From: Sideroxydans sp.
GTDB taxonomy: Bacteria; Pseudomonadota; Gammaproteobacteria; Burkholderiales; Gallionellaceae
Reading direction: 5' to 3'
Assembly (NCBI GenBank): GCA_013791855.1
Contig: VMTA01000003.1
Location: 27,499-91,498 of the forward strand
DNA: 64,000 nucleotides
This document shows positions 8,882-21,205 of the stretch, one piece after another. The notes beneath the pieces were generated by a model. The model was not told the origin of the DNA, did not search any database, and worked only from the letters and a program-made list of their open reading frames with translations. Position numbers and translations under genes: made by a program. Each line of letters opens with the position of its first letter. The stretch's first letter is position 1.

Positions 8882-9991
8882 ATGTTTATCAAACAAATCA
8901 ATCGAAATGACTTGGTAAAACCCTTACAGGCTGTCGTTGGCATAGTGGAAAGAAAACAACCCCTTCCTATACTTTCAAATGTACTTCTTAAAAAAACCGG
9001 TGATTCGCTTCATTTGGTGACAACCGATCTTGAAATTCAAATCGAGGCTAGACAGAAAGTAGAACTTTTGGGATCAGAAGGTCCAGATTCCATTACGATT
9101 TCAGCAAAAAAATTCCAGGACATATTGAAAGCCATTCCTGAAGAAAGTGTGGTCAGTCTGGACATACAAGAAAGTAAACTACTTGTAAAAGCAAACAAGA
9201 GTAAGTTCAGCTTGCAAACCTTGCCAGCCCAAGACTTTCCAAACTTGACAGACCAATTGGATGGGGCGACACAGATAAGGATCAAGCAAGGCAAAATGAA
9301 GCGGCTGTTGAGTTCGGTTCAGCATGCAATGGCTCAACAGGATATTCGCTATTATCTCAATGGTGTTTTGGTCGTTGTTGAAAACAACTCTATCAAACTG
9401 GTTGCGACAGACGGTCATCGTCTTGCCTATATCGCAGAAGAAATGGATGAAGAATATCCAAAACTGGAGGTCATTCTTTCCAGAAAAACCGTAAACGAAT
9501 TATTAAAACAGCTCAATGACAGCGATGATGAACTTCTGATCGAACTTGCTGAAAAGCAAGTGCGTTTTAATTTTGCAGACACAACCATGACTTCCAAGGT
9601 GATTGACGGCAAGTTCCCTGATTACACACGGGTCATACCGAACCACGCCAATCATCTAGTCTTGAACAGAGTGGTTATTATGCAAGCGCTACAGCGAGCC
9701 GCAATTCTGTCGAATGAAAAATTCAGAGGCGTACGATTACTTCTCACTGAGAACAATCTGCAAATCATCAGTAACAACAGCGAACAGGAAGAGGCTCAAG
9801 AGGATATCGAAACCCAATACACAGGGGGCCCTTTAGATATTGGCTTTAATGTAAATTATCTGCTTGATGGTATTAATTACCTAAACAGCGAAGAAGTAAC
9901 TTTTTCGTTCGGGGATCAAAACAGCAGCCTCTTGGTGACTACACCTGAAAAGAATGACTATAAGTATGTAGTCATGCCAATGCGTATTTAA
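8882..9991 (+). CDS. dnaN: DNA polymerase III beta sliding clamp
   Basis: The processivity clamp of DNA polymerase III, a head-to-tail dimer of three-domain subunits that encircles DNA. At 369 residues it has the family length (about 366-370). It begins MFIKQINRNDLVKPLQAVVG and ends YKYVVMPMRI, the conserved C-terminal segment lining the peptide-binding groove. VERKQPLPILSN near residue 22 is also typical. It follows dnaA and the putative oriC, and gyrB starts 39 bp downstream after a parS-like site. Confidence 0.97.
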   Translation: MFIKQINRNDLVKPLQAVVGIVERKQPLPILSNVLLKKTGDSLHLVTTDLEIQIEARQKVELLGSEGPDSITISAKKFQDILKAIPEESVVSLDIQESKLLVKANKSKFSLQTLPAQDFPNLTDQLDGATQIRIKQGKMKRLLSSVQHAMAQQDIRYYLNGVLVVVENNSIKLVATDGHRLAYIAEEMDEEYPKLEVILSRKTVNELLKQLNDSDDELLIELAEKQVRFNFADTTMTSKVIDGKFPDYTRVIPNHANHLVLNRVVIMQALQRAAILSNEKFRGVRLLLTENNLQIISNNSEQEEAQEDIETQYTGGPLDIGFNVNYLLDGINYLNSEEVTFSFGDQNSSLLVTTPEKNDYKYVVMPMRI

Positions 9992-12460
<2,469 letters not shown>

Positions 12461-12494
12461 GGGATTTCAGTACCTATTCCCGAGTAGGTAATTG

Positions 12495-12528
12495 AAAAAA
12501 ATGACCACAGATGCTGTGGTCATTTTTT
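12495..12528. terminator. Bidirectional terminator between gyrB and topA
   Basis: A perfect 10-bp stem, ATGACCACAG (12501-12510) with CTGTGGTCAT (12514-12523), has a 3-nt loop and is flanked by an A run on the left and a T run on the right. It can therefore end both the rightward gyrB and the leftward topA transcripts. A second weak inverted repeat (TACCTA/TAGGTA, about 12471-12490) precedes it. Confidence 0.9.
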
Positions 12529-12571
12529 AACTAGTGATAATCGCGGAGATTATCAGGGGAGAATCGAACAG

Positions 12572-15187
12572 TTACTTCTTTGCAACTTTCTTGACTGCGG
12601 GTTTCTTCGCCGTAGATTTAGCGGTAGCCTTTTTTGTAGTGCCAGCTTTAGCAGTAGTCGTTTTGCCAGAAGATGTTGCCGCCTTGGTTGTTTTCTTGGC
12701 GGCAACTTTTTTGGTAGCTGGTTTCTTTGTTGCTTTGGCTTTACTTGGCCCGGCCTTGGCAGCTCTTGCAGCAATCAGCTCCAGCGCTTCTTCCAGTGTT
12801 ACAGCCTCAGGGGTTACGTCTTTTGGCAAGGTGGCGTTGATCTTGCCGTGGCGAACATAGGGGCCATAACGGCCGCTGCACACTTCGATGGGCGCTTTGT
12901 CATCAGGGTGCTCACCAATGGCACGTAACACCGTGGCGCCGCCCGTCTTGGCTTGCGCGAGCAGTTCCACAGCACGTTCTAATCCGATGTCGAAGATGCT
13001 GTCAGTACGCGGGATAGACTTGAATTTTCCGTCATGTCCGATGTAGGGGCCGAAACGGCCAATGTTGACGATGACCTTCTTTCCGCTTTCTGGGTGAGTA
13101 CCAACTTCTCTTGGAAGTGATAGTAACTTGAGCGCGGCGGCAAGATCAGCCTGCTCCAAGGGAAGATCCTTGGGCCACGAAACTCGCTTGGGTTTCGTCT
13201 TTACGCCCTCTTCCTGCTCACCGAGTTGTACGTAAGGGCCATAAGGACCGCGCAACAACAATACAGCCTGATTGGTGTCCGGGTGCATCCCCAATTCTTT
13301 GCGCGCTTCTCCGGTGTCCTCTTCATCGCCAAGGCTGCGGGTGAAATCACACTCCGGATAACCGGTACAGCCGATGAAACTACCGCGCTTGCCAAGGCGC
13401 TTGGAAAGCGGCTTGCCGCACTTGGGGCAAGCCTCTTCCAGGATCTCTGTGCCGGGACGATCAACATCCTTCTTGTCTACAAGCAGCTTATGGAAACCAG
13501 TCCAGAAGGCGTCCAGCACAGGTATCCAATCGCGCTTGCCTTCAGATATCTCATCAAGCTCATCTTCAAGATTGGCGGTAAAGCTGTAATCGACATATCT
13601 TGTGAAGTGCTCATTAAGGAATTTAATCACAACACGACCGACATCGGTGGGCATAAAGCGCTTTTTGTCGAGCGTTGCGTATTCGCGAGCCTGCAACGTG
13701 GAGATGATGGCGGCATATGTGGAAGGACGGCCGATGCCGTACTCCTCGAGTGTTTTCACCAAACTTGCCTCGGAATAGCGCGGCGGAGGCTGGGTAAAGT
13801 GCTGCTCTCCATAGAGCTTATCGACTGGGAGAATGTCGCCTTCTGCCAAAGGCGGCAGTTTGGCACTATCCTCTTCCTCGGCATCATCTACATCTTCCAT
13901 GTAGACGCCGATAAAACCAGGGAACACCAGTGTCTGCCCGCTGGCGCGAAACAGTGTGTCATCACTGCTCAGCCGGATATCGACACTGACCGTGTCAAAA
14001 CGAGCAGGAGACATCTGGCTGGCCAGCGTGCGCTTCCATATCATTTCGTACAGACGCATCTGGTCGATGTTCAGATGGTCTCTAAGGCTGTCAGGCGATC
14101 GTCCTATAGAGGTGGGGCGAATGGCCTCGTGTGCCTCCTGGGCATTCTTTGACTTGCTTTTGTAGGTAGGCTGCTTTGCAGGCAAGTAGTCGGAAGCGAA
14201 ATTATCCTTGATGTAGTCGCGGATCTCGGCGACGGCCTCATTGGCCAAGTTCAAAGAATCGGTACGCATGTATGTGATCAGACCAATGGTCTGGCCGCCA
14301 ATATCAACGCCCTCGTACAATGACTGTGCGGTACGCATGGTGCGGTCGGAAGTCATGCCCAGCTTGCGGACGGCTTCCTGTTGAAGTGTGGAAGTCGTAA
14401 AAGGCGCGGCGGGATTTCGCTGCTTTCCTTTTTTGTCTACGCGCACCACCTTGGGTGGCAACTTGGCATCATTAAGCTTGGCGTAGATCGCGTCATACTC
14501 TTTCTGGCTGGCGATGCTGAGCTGTTCAAGCTTATTACCTTGATAGTGGAAAAGTTTAGCCTTGAACGGGATGCTGTTCTTCTGACTGTCCAGGTGCACG
14601 GACCAGTATTCCTGGCTTTTGAACTTCTCGATCTCCAGCTCACGTTCGACGATTAGACGTAACGCGGGGCTTTGCACACGTCCGGCGGAGAGTCCCGGCC
14701 TGATCTTGCGCCATAGCAAAGGCGAAAGATTGAAACCGACCAAGTAATCCAGAGCTCTTCGCGCTTGTTGGGCATTCACCAGCGGCATGGAGATTTCGCG
14801 GGGTTTGGCGACGGCTTCCTGGACGGCACTTTGCGTGATCTCATAAAAGACGACGCGTTGCATGTTCTTGTTTTTGAGTGCACGCTTGCTTTTAAGCAGC
14901 TCGGAGATATGCCAAGCAATTGCTTCACCCTCGCGGTCGGGGTCGGGTGCCAGAAAGATGTTGTCTGCCGCAGCCGCAGCTTTTGCAATGGCATCAACAT
15001 GCTTGGAGTTACGAGCGATTGTCTCGTAATTCATGGCGAAGCCATTATCAACGTCAACAGCACCATTCTTGGGAATAAGGTCGCGAACATGACCATAAGA
15101 TGCAAGAACCTCAAAGTCCTTGCCCAGATATTTCTTGAGCGTCTTGGCCTTGGCCGGAGACTCAACAATTAGCAGATTGGTTGCCAT
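12572..15187 (-). CDS. topA: DNA topoisomerase I
   Basis: Type IA topoisomerase, which relaxes negative supercoils. The 871-residue protein begins with the TOPRIM domain (NLLIVESPAKAKTLKKYLG; DPDREGEAIAWH). The active-site tyrosine is Y306 in GLITYMRTDSLNLA. A C4 zinc ribbon (CPKCGKPL...CTGYPEC) and topoisomerase C-terminal repeats (RFGPYIGHDGK, RYGPYVRHGK) follow. The last 60 or so residues are a Lys/Ala/Thr-rich, histone-H1-like tail, common in betaproteobacterial TopA and probably a non-specific DNA-binding arm. It ends at the terminator shared with gyrB and is followed upstream by smg and dprA. Confidence 0.97.
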   Translation of the reverse strand: MATNLLIVESPAKAKTLKKYLGKDFEVLASYGHVRDLIPKNGAVDVDNGFAMNYETIARNSKHVDAIAKAAAAADNIFLAPDPDREGEAIAWHISELLKSKRALKNKNMQRVVFYEITQSAVQEAVAKPREISMPLVNAQQARRALDYLVGFNLSPLLWRKIRPGLSAGRVQSPALRLIVERELEIEKFKSQEYWSVHLDSQKNSIPFKAKLFHYQGNKLEQLSIASQKEYDAIYAKLNDAKLPPKVVRVDKKGKQRNPAAPFTTSTLQQEAVRKLGMTSDRTMRTAQSLYEGVDIGGQTIGLITYMRTDSLNLANEAVAEIRDYIKDNFASDYLPAKQPTYKSKSKNAQEAHEAIRPTSIGRSPDSLRDHLNIDQMRLYEMIWKRTLASQMSPARFDTVSVDIRLSSDDTLFRASGQTLVFPGFIGVYMEDVDDAEEEDSAKLPPLAEGDILPVDKLYGEQHFTQPPPRYSEASLVKTLEEYGIGRPSTYAAIISTLQAREYATLDKKRFMPTDVGRVVIKFLNEHFTRYVDYSFTANLEDELDEISEGKRDWIPVLDAFWTGFHKLLVDKKDVDRPGTEILEEACPKCGKPLSKRLGKRGSFIGCTGYPECDFTRSLGDEEDTGEARKELGMHPDTNQAVLLLRGPYGPYVQLGEQEEGVKTKPKRVSWPKDLPLEQADLAAALKLLSLPREVGTHPESGKKVIVNIGRFGPYIGHDGKFKSIPRTDSIFDIGLERAVELLAQAKTGGATVLRAIGEHPDDKAPIEVCSGRYGPYVRHGKINATLPKDVTPEAVTLEEALELIAARAAKAGPSKAKATKKPATKKVAAKKTTKAATSSGKTTTAKAGTTKKATAKSTAKKPAVKKVAKK

Positions 15188-15196
15188 GCGCGGTTT

Positions 15197-15652
15197 CTAA
15201 TGTAGGGGTGTGGTGCCGGAAGGCGTAAGCAGATCCTCGATCAGCATAGGATCAAGCTCCTCATGCTGACTCCACAAGACCATGAGCATGATGAGTTTGA
15301 CTTTATCCAACTGAAGGTTCTCACGGTCAAGCGCGACCGCGCGATCAATGATCATCTCGCGCTCGATCGGTGTGATGAACTTGTTGTGCTCCCAGAACTT
15401 CAAGAAAAGGAGCGCGTCGGAACTGATGCGCCGCTGTTCATAGTCAGAGAAAAGGCGAAAGCCGCTTTGATTGATACTCTCGGGGTACTTTGCCTGGGTA
15501 AGCTGCTGCAAACCAGAGAGCCAGACCAGCGCCTGGTTGATGTCCTCTTCCTCAAACCCGGCTGCTGAAAGCTTCAGGGAAAGTTTGTCGTGATCAGGAT
15601 AGCTGCCGAGGTCGAAATAACTCTCGAACAGGAATAGGAGGATATCAAACAT
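15197..15652 (-). CDS. smg: Smg family protein (DUF494)
   Basis: A 151-residue protein beginning MFDILLFLFESYFDLGSY, the diagnostic start of the Smg/DUF494 family. The family is conserved in beta- and gammaproteobacteria next to dprA, as here (14 bp from dprA, 9 bp from topA). The molecular function is not established. The sequence is acidic and mostly helical, with no membrane segment, so it is probably cytosolic. Context suggests only a housekeeping operon. Confidence 0.88.
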   Translation of the reverse strand: MFDILLFLFESYFDLGSYPDHDKLSLKLSAAGFEEEDINQALVWLSGLQQLTQAKYPESINQSGFRLFSDYEQRRISSDALLFLKFWEHNKFITPIEREMIIDRAVALDRENLQLDKVKLIMLMVLWSQHEELDPMLIEDLLTPSGTTPLH

Positions 15653-15666
15653 GAATGTATATGGGT

Positions 15667-16737
15667 TTAGGTGATACGTTGATACAACCCGCCGGGTAGG
15701 CTTGCGATATGCCCGTCGAGTTCAAGTTGCAACAGGATGGCTGATAGCTCGCTTATCGTCAAGCCGCTGCGCTGCGCGAGCGCTTCAGCATCGACGGGCT
15801 CGAAACCCAAGTGTACGAACAAGGAATGCTCTGCTGAAGTGCCAGTTGCGGCAACATCCTGCAAGGAATGCCCCAGTTCCTCGAAGATGTCGTTAACGTT
15901 CTCAACCAACTTTGCCCCTTGCTTGATCAACGCGTGGCAACCTTTGGCTTGGGGTGAATGGATAGAGCCGGGGATGGCAAATACATCTTTACCCTGCTCA
16001 ACAGCCAAACGAGCCGTGATAAGTGAGCCGCTCTGGATGGAGGCCTCAACTACAAGGCAGCCAAGGCCAAGCCCGCTAATGATTCGGTTGCGACGGGGGA
16101 AGTTCGCTGCCAGCGGAGGCGTGCCAAGAGGGAACTCAGAAATGATTGTGCCAGCTTGGGCGAGCGAGTGTGCCAGATCCCTGTTGGAAGCAGGATAGAC
16201 CTTATCAAGCCCGGTACCTACCACAGCGATACTAGATCCACGGCCCTCCAAGCCGCCGATATGTGCTGCGGTATCGATACCTTGCGCCAAGCCGCTGACA
16301 ACACAGAAGCCAGCTTCAGATGCTGCAAGCGCAAAAGCTTCTGCGTTGCGGACCCCTTGAGCTGAAGCATTGCGGCTACCCACGATAGCCAAAGCAGGGG
16401 CATTCAAAAGATCAAGCCGGCCCTTAACAAACAGCAACAAGGGCGGGTCGGGAATATTCAACAAGGATTGTGGATATTCGATATCGGCAATTGTGATGAC
16501 ATGGTTAAGCGGGTCTTCCAGCCAGGCAGAAACAGCAGATATCAAAGAAGAATCGATTTCAGCTGAAATCGAGCGAGCTATCGCTGGTTTAACGTGAGGA
16601 GCGAGGTCTGCAACGGTTTGATCAAAAATTGCTGCAGGGGAGCCAAATACCTTTAACAGACGGCGCTGGCTCTCGTGACCCAGCCCCGGAACCATGTAGA
16701 GTCGGAGCCAAGCTGCGAGTCCAGAGTCAACTGCCAT
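15667..16737 (-). CDS. dprA: DNA-processing protein DprA
   Basis: DprA binds incoming single-stranded DNA and loads RecA during natural transformation. The 356-residue protein has an N-terminal helical (SAM-like) region, the Rossmann-fold DprA core with AIVGSRNASAQGVRNAEAF (about residues 117-135), GLAQGIDTAAHIGGLEG and NFPRRNRIISGL, and a C-terminal winged-helix domain (ALAQRSGLTISELSAILLQLELDG). Its ATG directly follows the stop of the LysM gene with no gap, which indicates translational coupling. Presence of dprA alone does not prove competence. Confidence 0.95.
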   Translation of the reverse strand: MAVDSGLAAWLRLYMVPGLGHESQRRLLKVFGSPAAIFDQTVADLAPHVKPAIARSISAEIDSSLISAVSAWLEDPLNHVITIADIEYPQSLLNIPDPPLLLFVKGRLDLLNAPALAIVGSRNASAQGVRNAEAFALAASEAGFCVVSGLAQGIDTAAHIGGLEGRGSSIAVVGTGLDKVYPASNRDLAHSLAQAGTIISEFPLGTPPLAANFPRRNRIISGLGLGCLVVEASIQSGSLITARLAVEQGKDVFAIPGSIHSPQAKGCHALIKQGAKLVENVNDIFEELGHSLQDVAATGTSAEHSLFVHLGFEPVDAEALAQRSGLTISELSAILLQLELDGHIASLPGGLYQRIT

Positions 16738-17787
16738 TTATTCCGGGTTGCGAGCGCTATCGAGTAACTGGACTGGCAGTTTGGTTTCCATGACCAAGGC
16801 ATACGAGACCTTGTTGAAAACACGGAACACCATGACCAAGCCATAGCGCATGTCAGGGAGATTGATGTTTGGTGTAAACCAGCCCTGGGTTTTAAGAACC
16901 TCTCCCTTTTGGTACAAGCCAAGAACGTTGCCGACTTCAAGGCCGTCACGGCGCCCTTTATTCAGTGTGATAACAGCGTGTTGCCCAGCTTGCTGTACGC
17001 CGCCATATATAGAAATGACTTTGGCGGAAATCTGATTTTCAGGAGCGCGAGGTAAATAACTGGTGCTATAACCCGTGCCCGCCTGTGCAAAATAATCACC
17101 TTTATTGATTTCCAGAATCGCGTTGGTGATGCGCAAAGTGCTGGGGTCGCCGAACTTTTCAACGGTCGCGTCGCCGAGGTACATGACCTCCTGCCCGAGC
17201 TCTTCGTCAGTATCGGGATCGACGAACTTCACATTCGGACGATAGACCTGCCATTGCGAACCTTTGTCAGTAGGCAAGTTCTGCGCATACGCTAAATCAT
17301 TGACCGACAGAAGCGTGCGTTGCTCATAGGTACCCACCAGCTTGGGAGCGTTATCCAACTCCTCCTCGTCAACGACCAGGGGTCGCTGCAGAAACGAGGC
17401 GATCACATCCAGTGGGATGGCGGGAATAGCCTCGGTGTTTTGGCCTACAACACGCACTTTAGGCTCGAGTTTCACAATGTTGGACGGCGTAACGGGCTCG
17501 GCAACGAGAGCCGGTGCGGGAGGCGTGGTGGTCAAAGTGCCGGTACTACGGTCCAAATAGACCAGATCGCCGGGATAGATCCAGTGAGGATCCTTGATCG
17601 CTTGCTTGTTCAAAGCCCATATCTCGGGCCATTTCCATGGATCTTTGAAAAACATCGCCGAGATATCCCACAAGGTATCACCCTTGACGACGACATAACG
17701 GTCCGGGGCATCTTCGCGGATCTGCAACACGTCTGCGGAGGCAAGGATGGGCAACAGAAAGCAAATCAGCGATATAATCTTGCGCAT
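16738..17787 (-). CDS. Secreted LysM-domain peptidoglycan-binding protein
   Basis: A 349-residue exported protein. From the ATG at 17787 it starts MRKIISLICFLLPILASA, a clear signal peptide. An upstream in-frame ATG (17850) would bury this signal and is not used. A LysM motif follows directly (DRYVVVKGDTLWDISAMFF...PEIWALNKQAIKDPHWIYPGD-like), so it probably binds cell-wall glycan in the periplasm. The remaining 250 residues have no domain I recognise. It forms an operon with dprA-smg-topA and is divergent from def, an arrangement common in betaproteobacteria. Confidence 0.85.
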   Translation of the reverse strand: MRKIISLICFLLPILASADVLQIREDAPDRYVVVKGDTLWDISAMFFKDPWKWPEIWALNKQAIKDPHWIYPGDLVYLDRSTGTLTTTPPAPALVAEPVTPSNIVKLEPKVRVVGQNTEAIPAIPLDVIASFLQRPLVVDEEELDNAPKLVGTYEQRTLLSVNDLAYAQNLPTDKGSQWQVYRPNVKFVDPDTDEELGQEVMYLGDATVEKFGDPSTLRITNAILEINKGDYFAQAGTGYSTSYLPRAPENQISAKVISIYGGVQQAGQHAVITLNKGRRDGLEVGNVLGLYQKGEVLKTQGWFTPNINLPDMRYGLVMVFRVFNKVSYALVMETKLPVQLLDSARNPE

Positions 17788-17876
17788 GGAAAACCCCAGC
17801 AAAGTAATGAAATGCGGTGCAAAGTTTGCGCACCTGTTTAAATTCTGCATCTAGTCTCTTAAGTTGGCAAGCATTT

Positions 17877-18380
17877 ATGGCGTTACTACCCATTATTAAA
17901 TATCCTGATCCACGATTGCATAAGGTAGCTAAACCGGTTGCAGCGGTGACCCAGCACACCCGAAAACTGATACAGGATATGAGTGAAACGATGTATGCGG
18001 CCCCGGGCATCGGACTTGCCGCGACGCAGGTCGACGTGCATGAGCAGATCGTCGTGATTGATGTGTCTGAAACCCATAACGACCTGAAAGTCTTCATAAA
18101 TCCGGTGATACTTGAGCTAGATGGTACCGAAGAGAGTGAAGAAGGCTGCCTGTCGGTTCCCGGAATATATGAAACGGTACAGCGAGCGAATCGGGTCAAG
18201 GTGCAGGCTCAAAATGAAAACGGAGAATCATTTCAGTTGGAAGCAGATGGCCTGCTGGCTGTTTGTATCCAGCATGAGATCGACCATTTGCAGGGCAAGG
18301 TGTTCGTAGAGCACCTGTCACACCTTAAACAAACCCGCATCCGCGCAAAGTTGAAGAAGCAGCGGCGCGAAACGTTGTAG
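17877..18380 (+). CDS. def: Peptide deformylase
   Basis: Removes the N-formyl group from new proteins. All three metal and active-site motifs are present: GIGLAATQ (GxGxAAxQ), EGCLSVP and HEIDHLQG (HExDH). The start is set at the ATG at 17877 ([18 protein letters not shown]), giving 167 residues, normal for the family; the reading frame extends 20 codons further upstream into the divergent promoter region. It is followed after 8 bp by fmt, so the enzymes that add and remove the formyl group are coexpressed. Confidence 0.96.
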   Translation: MALLPIIKYPDPRLHKVAKPVAAVTQHTRKLIQDMSETMYAAPGIGLAATQVDVHEQIVVIDVSETHNDLKVFINPVILELDGTEESEEGCLSVPGIYETVQRANRVKVQAQNENGESFQLEADGLLAVCIQHEIDHLQGKVFVEHLSHLKQTRIRAKLKKQRRETL

Positions 18381-18388
18381 AACACAAC

Positions 18389-19327
18389 GTGAATATCATC
18401 TTTGCAGGCACCCCTCATTTTGCAGCCAGCGCACTTGCTGCCTTACTGAACTCAGGGCATAAGATTCTGGCTGTGCTGACACAGCCAGATCGTCCGGCTG
18501 GCCGGGGCATGCAACTGACCGCAAGCCCTGTGAAAAAACTTGCGCTCGAGCACGACATTCCCGTATTACAACCGGCTTCTCTGAAGTCCGAGGAAATACA
18601 GCAGACCTTGCGGGCGCTGAAGGCAGATGTGATGGTGGTCGCGGCATATGGTCTGATCCTTCCTTCCGCGGTATTGGATATCCCGCGCCTAGGGTGTCTG
18701 AACATCCACGCCTCGCTGCTGCCAAGGTGGCGCGGCGCGGCACCGATACAGCGCGCCATCCTGGCGGGCGATGCCGAGACGGGCATCACCATCATGCAAA
18801 TGGACGTGGGCTTGGATACGGGCGATATGCTGTTCAAGTACCCCTGCCCTATCCTTGCAACGGATGATGCACAGTCATTGCATGACAAGCTGGCGGACAT
18901 CGGCGCAACAGGCATCGTCGATGCTTTGCAGCAGCTTGAGAAGGGCACAGTGCATCCAGAGAAGCAGGACGACAGCCAAGCTTGTTATGCGGCAAAGCTA
19001 AGCAAGCAGGAAGCACTTGTCGACTGGTCTCTGGATTCAGTCGTTCTTGAAAGGATGATCCGAGGCTATTTTCCTTTCCCGGCAGCACATACGGAGTTCA
19101 ATGGGACACCAATAAAACTCTTGCGTGCCCGTCCCGGGTTGCAGGAAACAGCAAGTCCCGGCACGGTGTTGGGTGTGAACAAGAGTGAGATCGTCGTGGC
19201 ATGCGGGCGTGGCACATTGGCTCTGGAGGTCTTGCAAAAACCGGGTGGGAAGCCATTGCCGGCGGTGCAATTCGTACAGGGATTTCCGCTCAAGGCCGGT
19301 GACAGATTCGGTGTCGATAAGCTGTGA
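18389..19327 (+). CDS. fmt: Methionyl-tRNA formyltransferase
   Basis: Formylates initiator Met-tRNA with 10-formyltetrahydrofolate. The 312-residue protein starts at GTG (MNIIFAGTPHFAASAL). It contains the catalytic segment NIHASLLPRWRGAAPIQRAI and the Asp-containing GITIMQMDVGLDTGDML, followed by the smaller C-terminal OB-like domain that binds tRNA. Its stop overlaps the rsmB start (GTGA), continuing the def-fmt-rsmB operon. Confidence 0.96.
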   Translation: MNIIFAGTPHFAASALAALLNSGHKILAVLTQPDRPAGRGMQLTASPVKKLALEHDIPVLQPASLKSEEIQQTLRALKADVMVVAAYGLILPSAVLDIPRLGCLNIHASLLPRWRGAAPIQRAILAGDAETGITIMQMDVGLDTGDMLFKYPCPILATDDAQSLHDKLADIGATGIVDALQQLEKGTVHPEKQDDSQACYAAKLSKQEALVDWSLDSVVLERMIRGYFPFPAAHTEFNGTPIKLLRARPGLQETASPGTVLGVNKSEIVVACGRGTLALEVLQKPGGKPLPAVQFVQGFPLKAGDRFGVDKL

Positions 19328-20601
19328 ATGTCATCCAGACAGAGGCCGCCGGAATCGTTCAGCGCGTCATGGGCGGATGCAATCTGGATCGGGCACTCGC
19401 CGACAGGCTGACAGCAAACCCAGACTACTCGCCCCAGCAAAGAGGTGCGCTCCAGGATTTGAGTTATGGCACGGTCCGTCACTACTCGCGCCTTGAATTC
19501 ATGCTGGGGAAATTACTAGACAGGCCGCCACGCGATAAACTGGTATCCCACCTGTTGCAGGTGGCCCTGTACCAACTGGAATACAGCAAAGCCGGCTCGC
19601 ACGTGATCGTCGATCAGGCAGTGCGTGCCGCAAAGAGATTCAAGTCCCCAGTAAGTGGACTGGTGAATGCCGTGCTGCGCAACTTCCTGCGTCAGCGGGA
19701 AAGCCTGTGCTTGGCGGCAGATGCAGAGAAAAGCAGTCACTTTGCTTATCAGGATTGGTGGATACAAGAGATCGAACGACAATACGGCGAACGCTCGACA
19801 GAAATACTGCAGGCTGGCAACGCCCATCCGCCTATGACACTCAGGGTCAACCGACGCCTCACGACCACAGAAGACTATATGTCATTGCTGGAAAAGGCAG
19901 ACGTTAGAGTTCAGCGGGTGGCGGCAGAAGCTTTACTGATGGCACAACCGATGTCTGTGGAGCGCCTGCCCAAGTTCGCCGAAGGCTGGGTGTCGGTGCA
20001 GGATGCGGGTGCACAGTGCGCAGCCGCTATCCTCAATGTCGCAAATGGCATGCGCGTGCTTGATGTGTGTTCGGCGCCGGGCGGTAAAGCAATGCATATG
20101 CTGGAACGCGCGGACATCGAACTTGTGGCGATGGACAAGGATGAACGACGACTGGACCGGGTCAGGCAAAATCTGCACCGGGGAAAGCTGAGCGCACAAG
20201 TGGTTTGCGGAGATGCTTCGCAACCTGACGCGTGGTGGGATGGCAAGCCTTTCCAGCGCATCCTGGCTGACGTACCCTGCTCGGCCTCGGGGGTGGTGCG
20301 CAGGCATCCCGACATCAAATGGTTAAGAAGGGCTGCAGATATTGCGGAGTTCGCCGAGCAACAGCTACGCATACTTCAGGCTGTCTGGCCGCTGCTGGAC
20401 TCGGGTGGTAAATTGCTTTACGCCACCTGTTCGGTATTCAGGCAGGAGAACCAGGATGTGGTTGAGCGGTTTCTGACTACACATGAAGATGCGCGTCAGG
20501 AGATTATCGAGCTACCTTTTGCAAATGATCCGCCCGGACAGTTATTGCCCTGCGATCAGCATGATGGATTCTTCTATGCCCTGCTGCGCAAAGACGACTA
20601 A
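19324..20601 (+). CDS. rsmB: 16S rRNA (cytosine-967-C5)-methyltransferase RsmB
   Basis: RsmB (Sun/Fmu) makes m5C967 in 16S rRNA. The 425-residue protein has an N-terminal NusB-like RNA-binding domain (about 1-135), then a SAM-dependent domain with VLDVCSAPGGKAMHMLE and the two m5C catalytic cysteine motifs, DVPCSASGVV and YATCSVF. It starts with GTG overlapping the fmt stop. The DUF4390 gene begins inside its last codons. Confidence 0.95.
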   Translation: MNVIQTEAAGIVQRVMGGCNLDRALADRLTANPDYSPQQRGALQDLSYGTVRHYSRLEFMLGKLLDRPPRDKLVSHLLQVALYQLEYSKAGSHVIVDQAVRAAKRFKSPVSGLVNAVLRNFLRQRESLCLAADAEKSSHFAYQDWWIQEIERQYGERSTEILQAGNAHPPMTLRVNRRLTTTEDYMSLLEKADVRVQRVAAEALLMAQPMSVERLPKFAEGWVSVQDAGAQCAAAILNVANGMRVLDVCSAPGGKAMHMLERADIELVAMDKDERRLDRVRQNLHRGKLSAQVVCGDASQPDAWWDGKPFQRILADVPCSASGVVRRHPDIKWLRRAADIAEFAEQQLRILQAVWPLLDSGGKLLYATCSVFRQENQDVVERFLTTHEDARQEIIELPFANDPPGQLLPCDQHDGFFYALLRKDD

Positions 20602-21205
20602 AGCACTGTTGCGAAGCTTGTGCGCCTGGGTATTGATCCTTGGCGTGTCATCAGCCATCGCCGACGGCATCGAGGTCAAAAAGGTAGAAGCCAGGCTGAC
20701 CAGCGAGGGGTATCTGATCTCGGCCGATTTTGATATTCAATTGCCTCCGCAAGTAGAGGAAGCTTTAAGGCGTGGTGTAACGCTGTATTTCGAAAGTGAA
20801 TTATCCGTGCACCGCTCGCGCTGGTATTGGATGGACAGCGAGATCGCCAGCCACACGCAGACCAGCAAACTCACATTCAATACGCTGACCCAGCAATATC
20901 GTCTGACCCGGGGCGGTTTGTATCAAAGCTTCCTCTCCCTGCCGGATGCCTTGCGCATTCTGGGGCGCCAAGTCGCGCCACCGATCGAGATATCCCGTCT
21001 GGATATGTCCGGCGGCGGCTATTTTTCGAGGCTGGTCAAGAAAGGAAGTCAGGTCGGGGCAACCGCCTGGATGACGCTGGATATCACGCAGCTACCAAAA
21101 CCGATGCAGATGAACGCGCTGACCAGCGACCAGTGGAAGGTAGAGTCGGAACGCTTCCATTGGGACATCAGTCCGGAACCCCCTGCTGAGGAAGAGACGC
21201 CATGA
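20576..21205 (+). CDS. DUF4390 family exported protein
   Basis: A protein of about 209 residues matching the DUF4390 family found between rsmB and ntrY in betaproteobacteria. The N-terminus (LLRSLCAWVLILGVSSAIADG) looks like a signal peptide, so it is probably periplasmic. The conserved middle contains LTFNTLTQQYRLTRG and the WY-type segment HRSRWYWMD. The start at the ATG at 20576 overlaps rsmB by 26 bp and is the most plausible, because further upstream starts lie deep in rsmB. Its stop overlaps the ntrY start (ATGA), suggesting a role in the same signalling pathway. The function is unknown. Confidence 0.75.
   Translation: MPCCAKTTKALLRSLCAWVLILGVSSAIADGIEVKKVEARLTSEGYLISADFDIQLPPQVEEALRRGVTLYFESELSVHRSRWYWMDSEIASHTQTSKLTFNTLTQQYRLTRGGLYQSFLSLPDALRILGRQVAPPIEISRLDMSGGGYFSRLVKKGSQVGATAWMTLDITQLPKPMQMNALTSDQWKVESERFHWDISPEPPAEEETP

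Noticed and set aside
12468..12492. TACCTA/TAGGTA inverted repeat after gyrB as a separate terminator
   Set aside because: Only a 6-bp AT-rich stem with no T run; the strong hairpin just downstream is sufficient.
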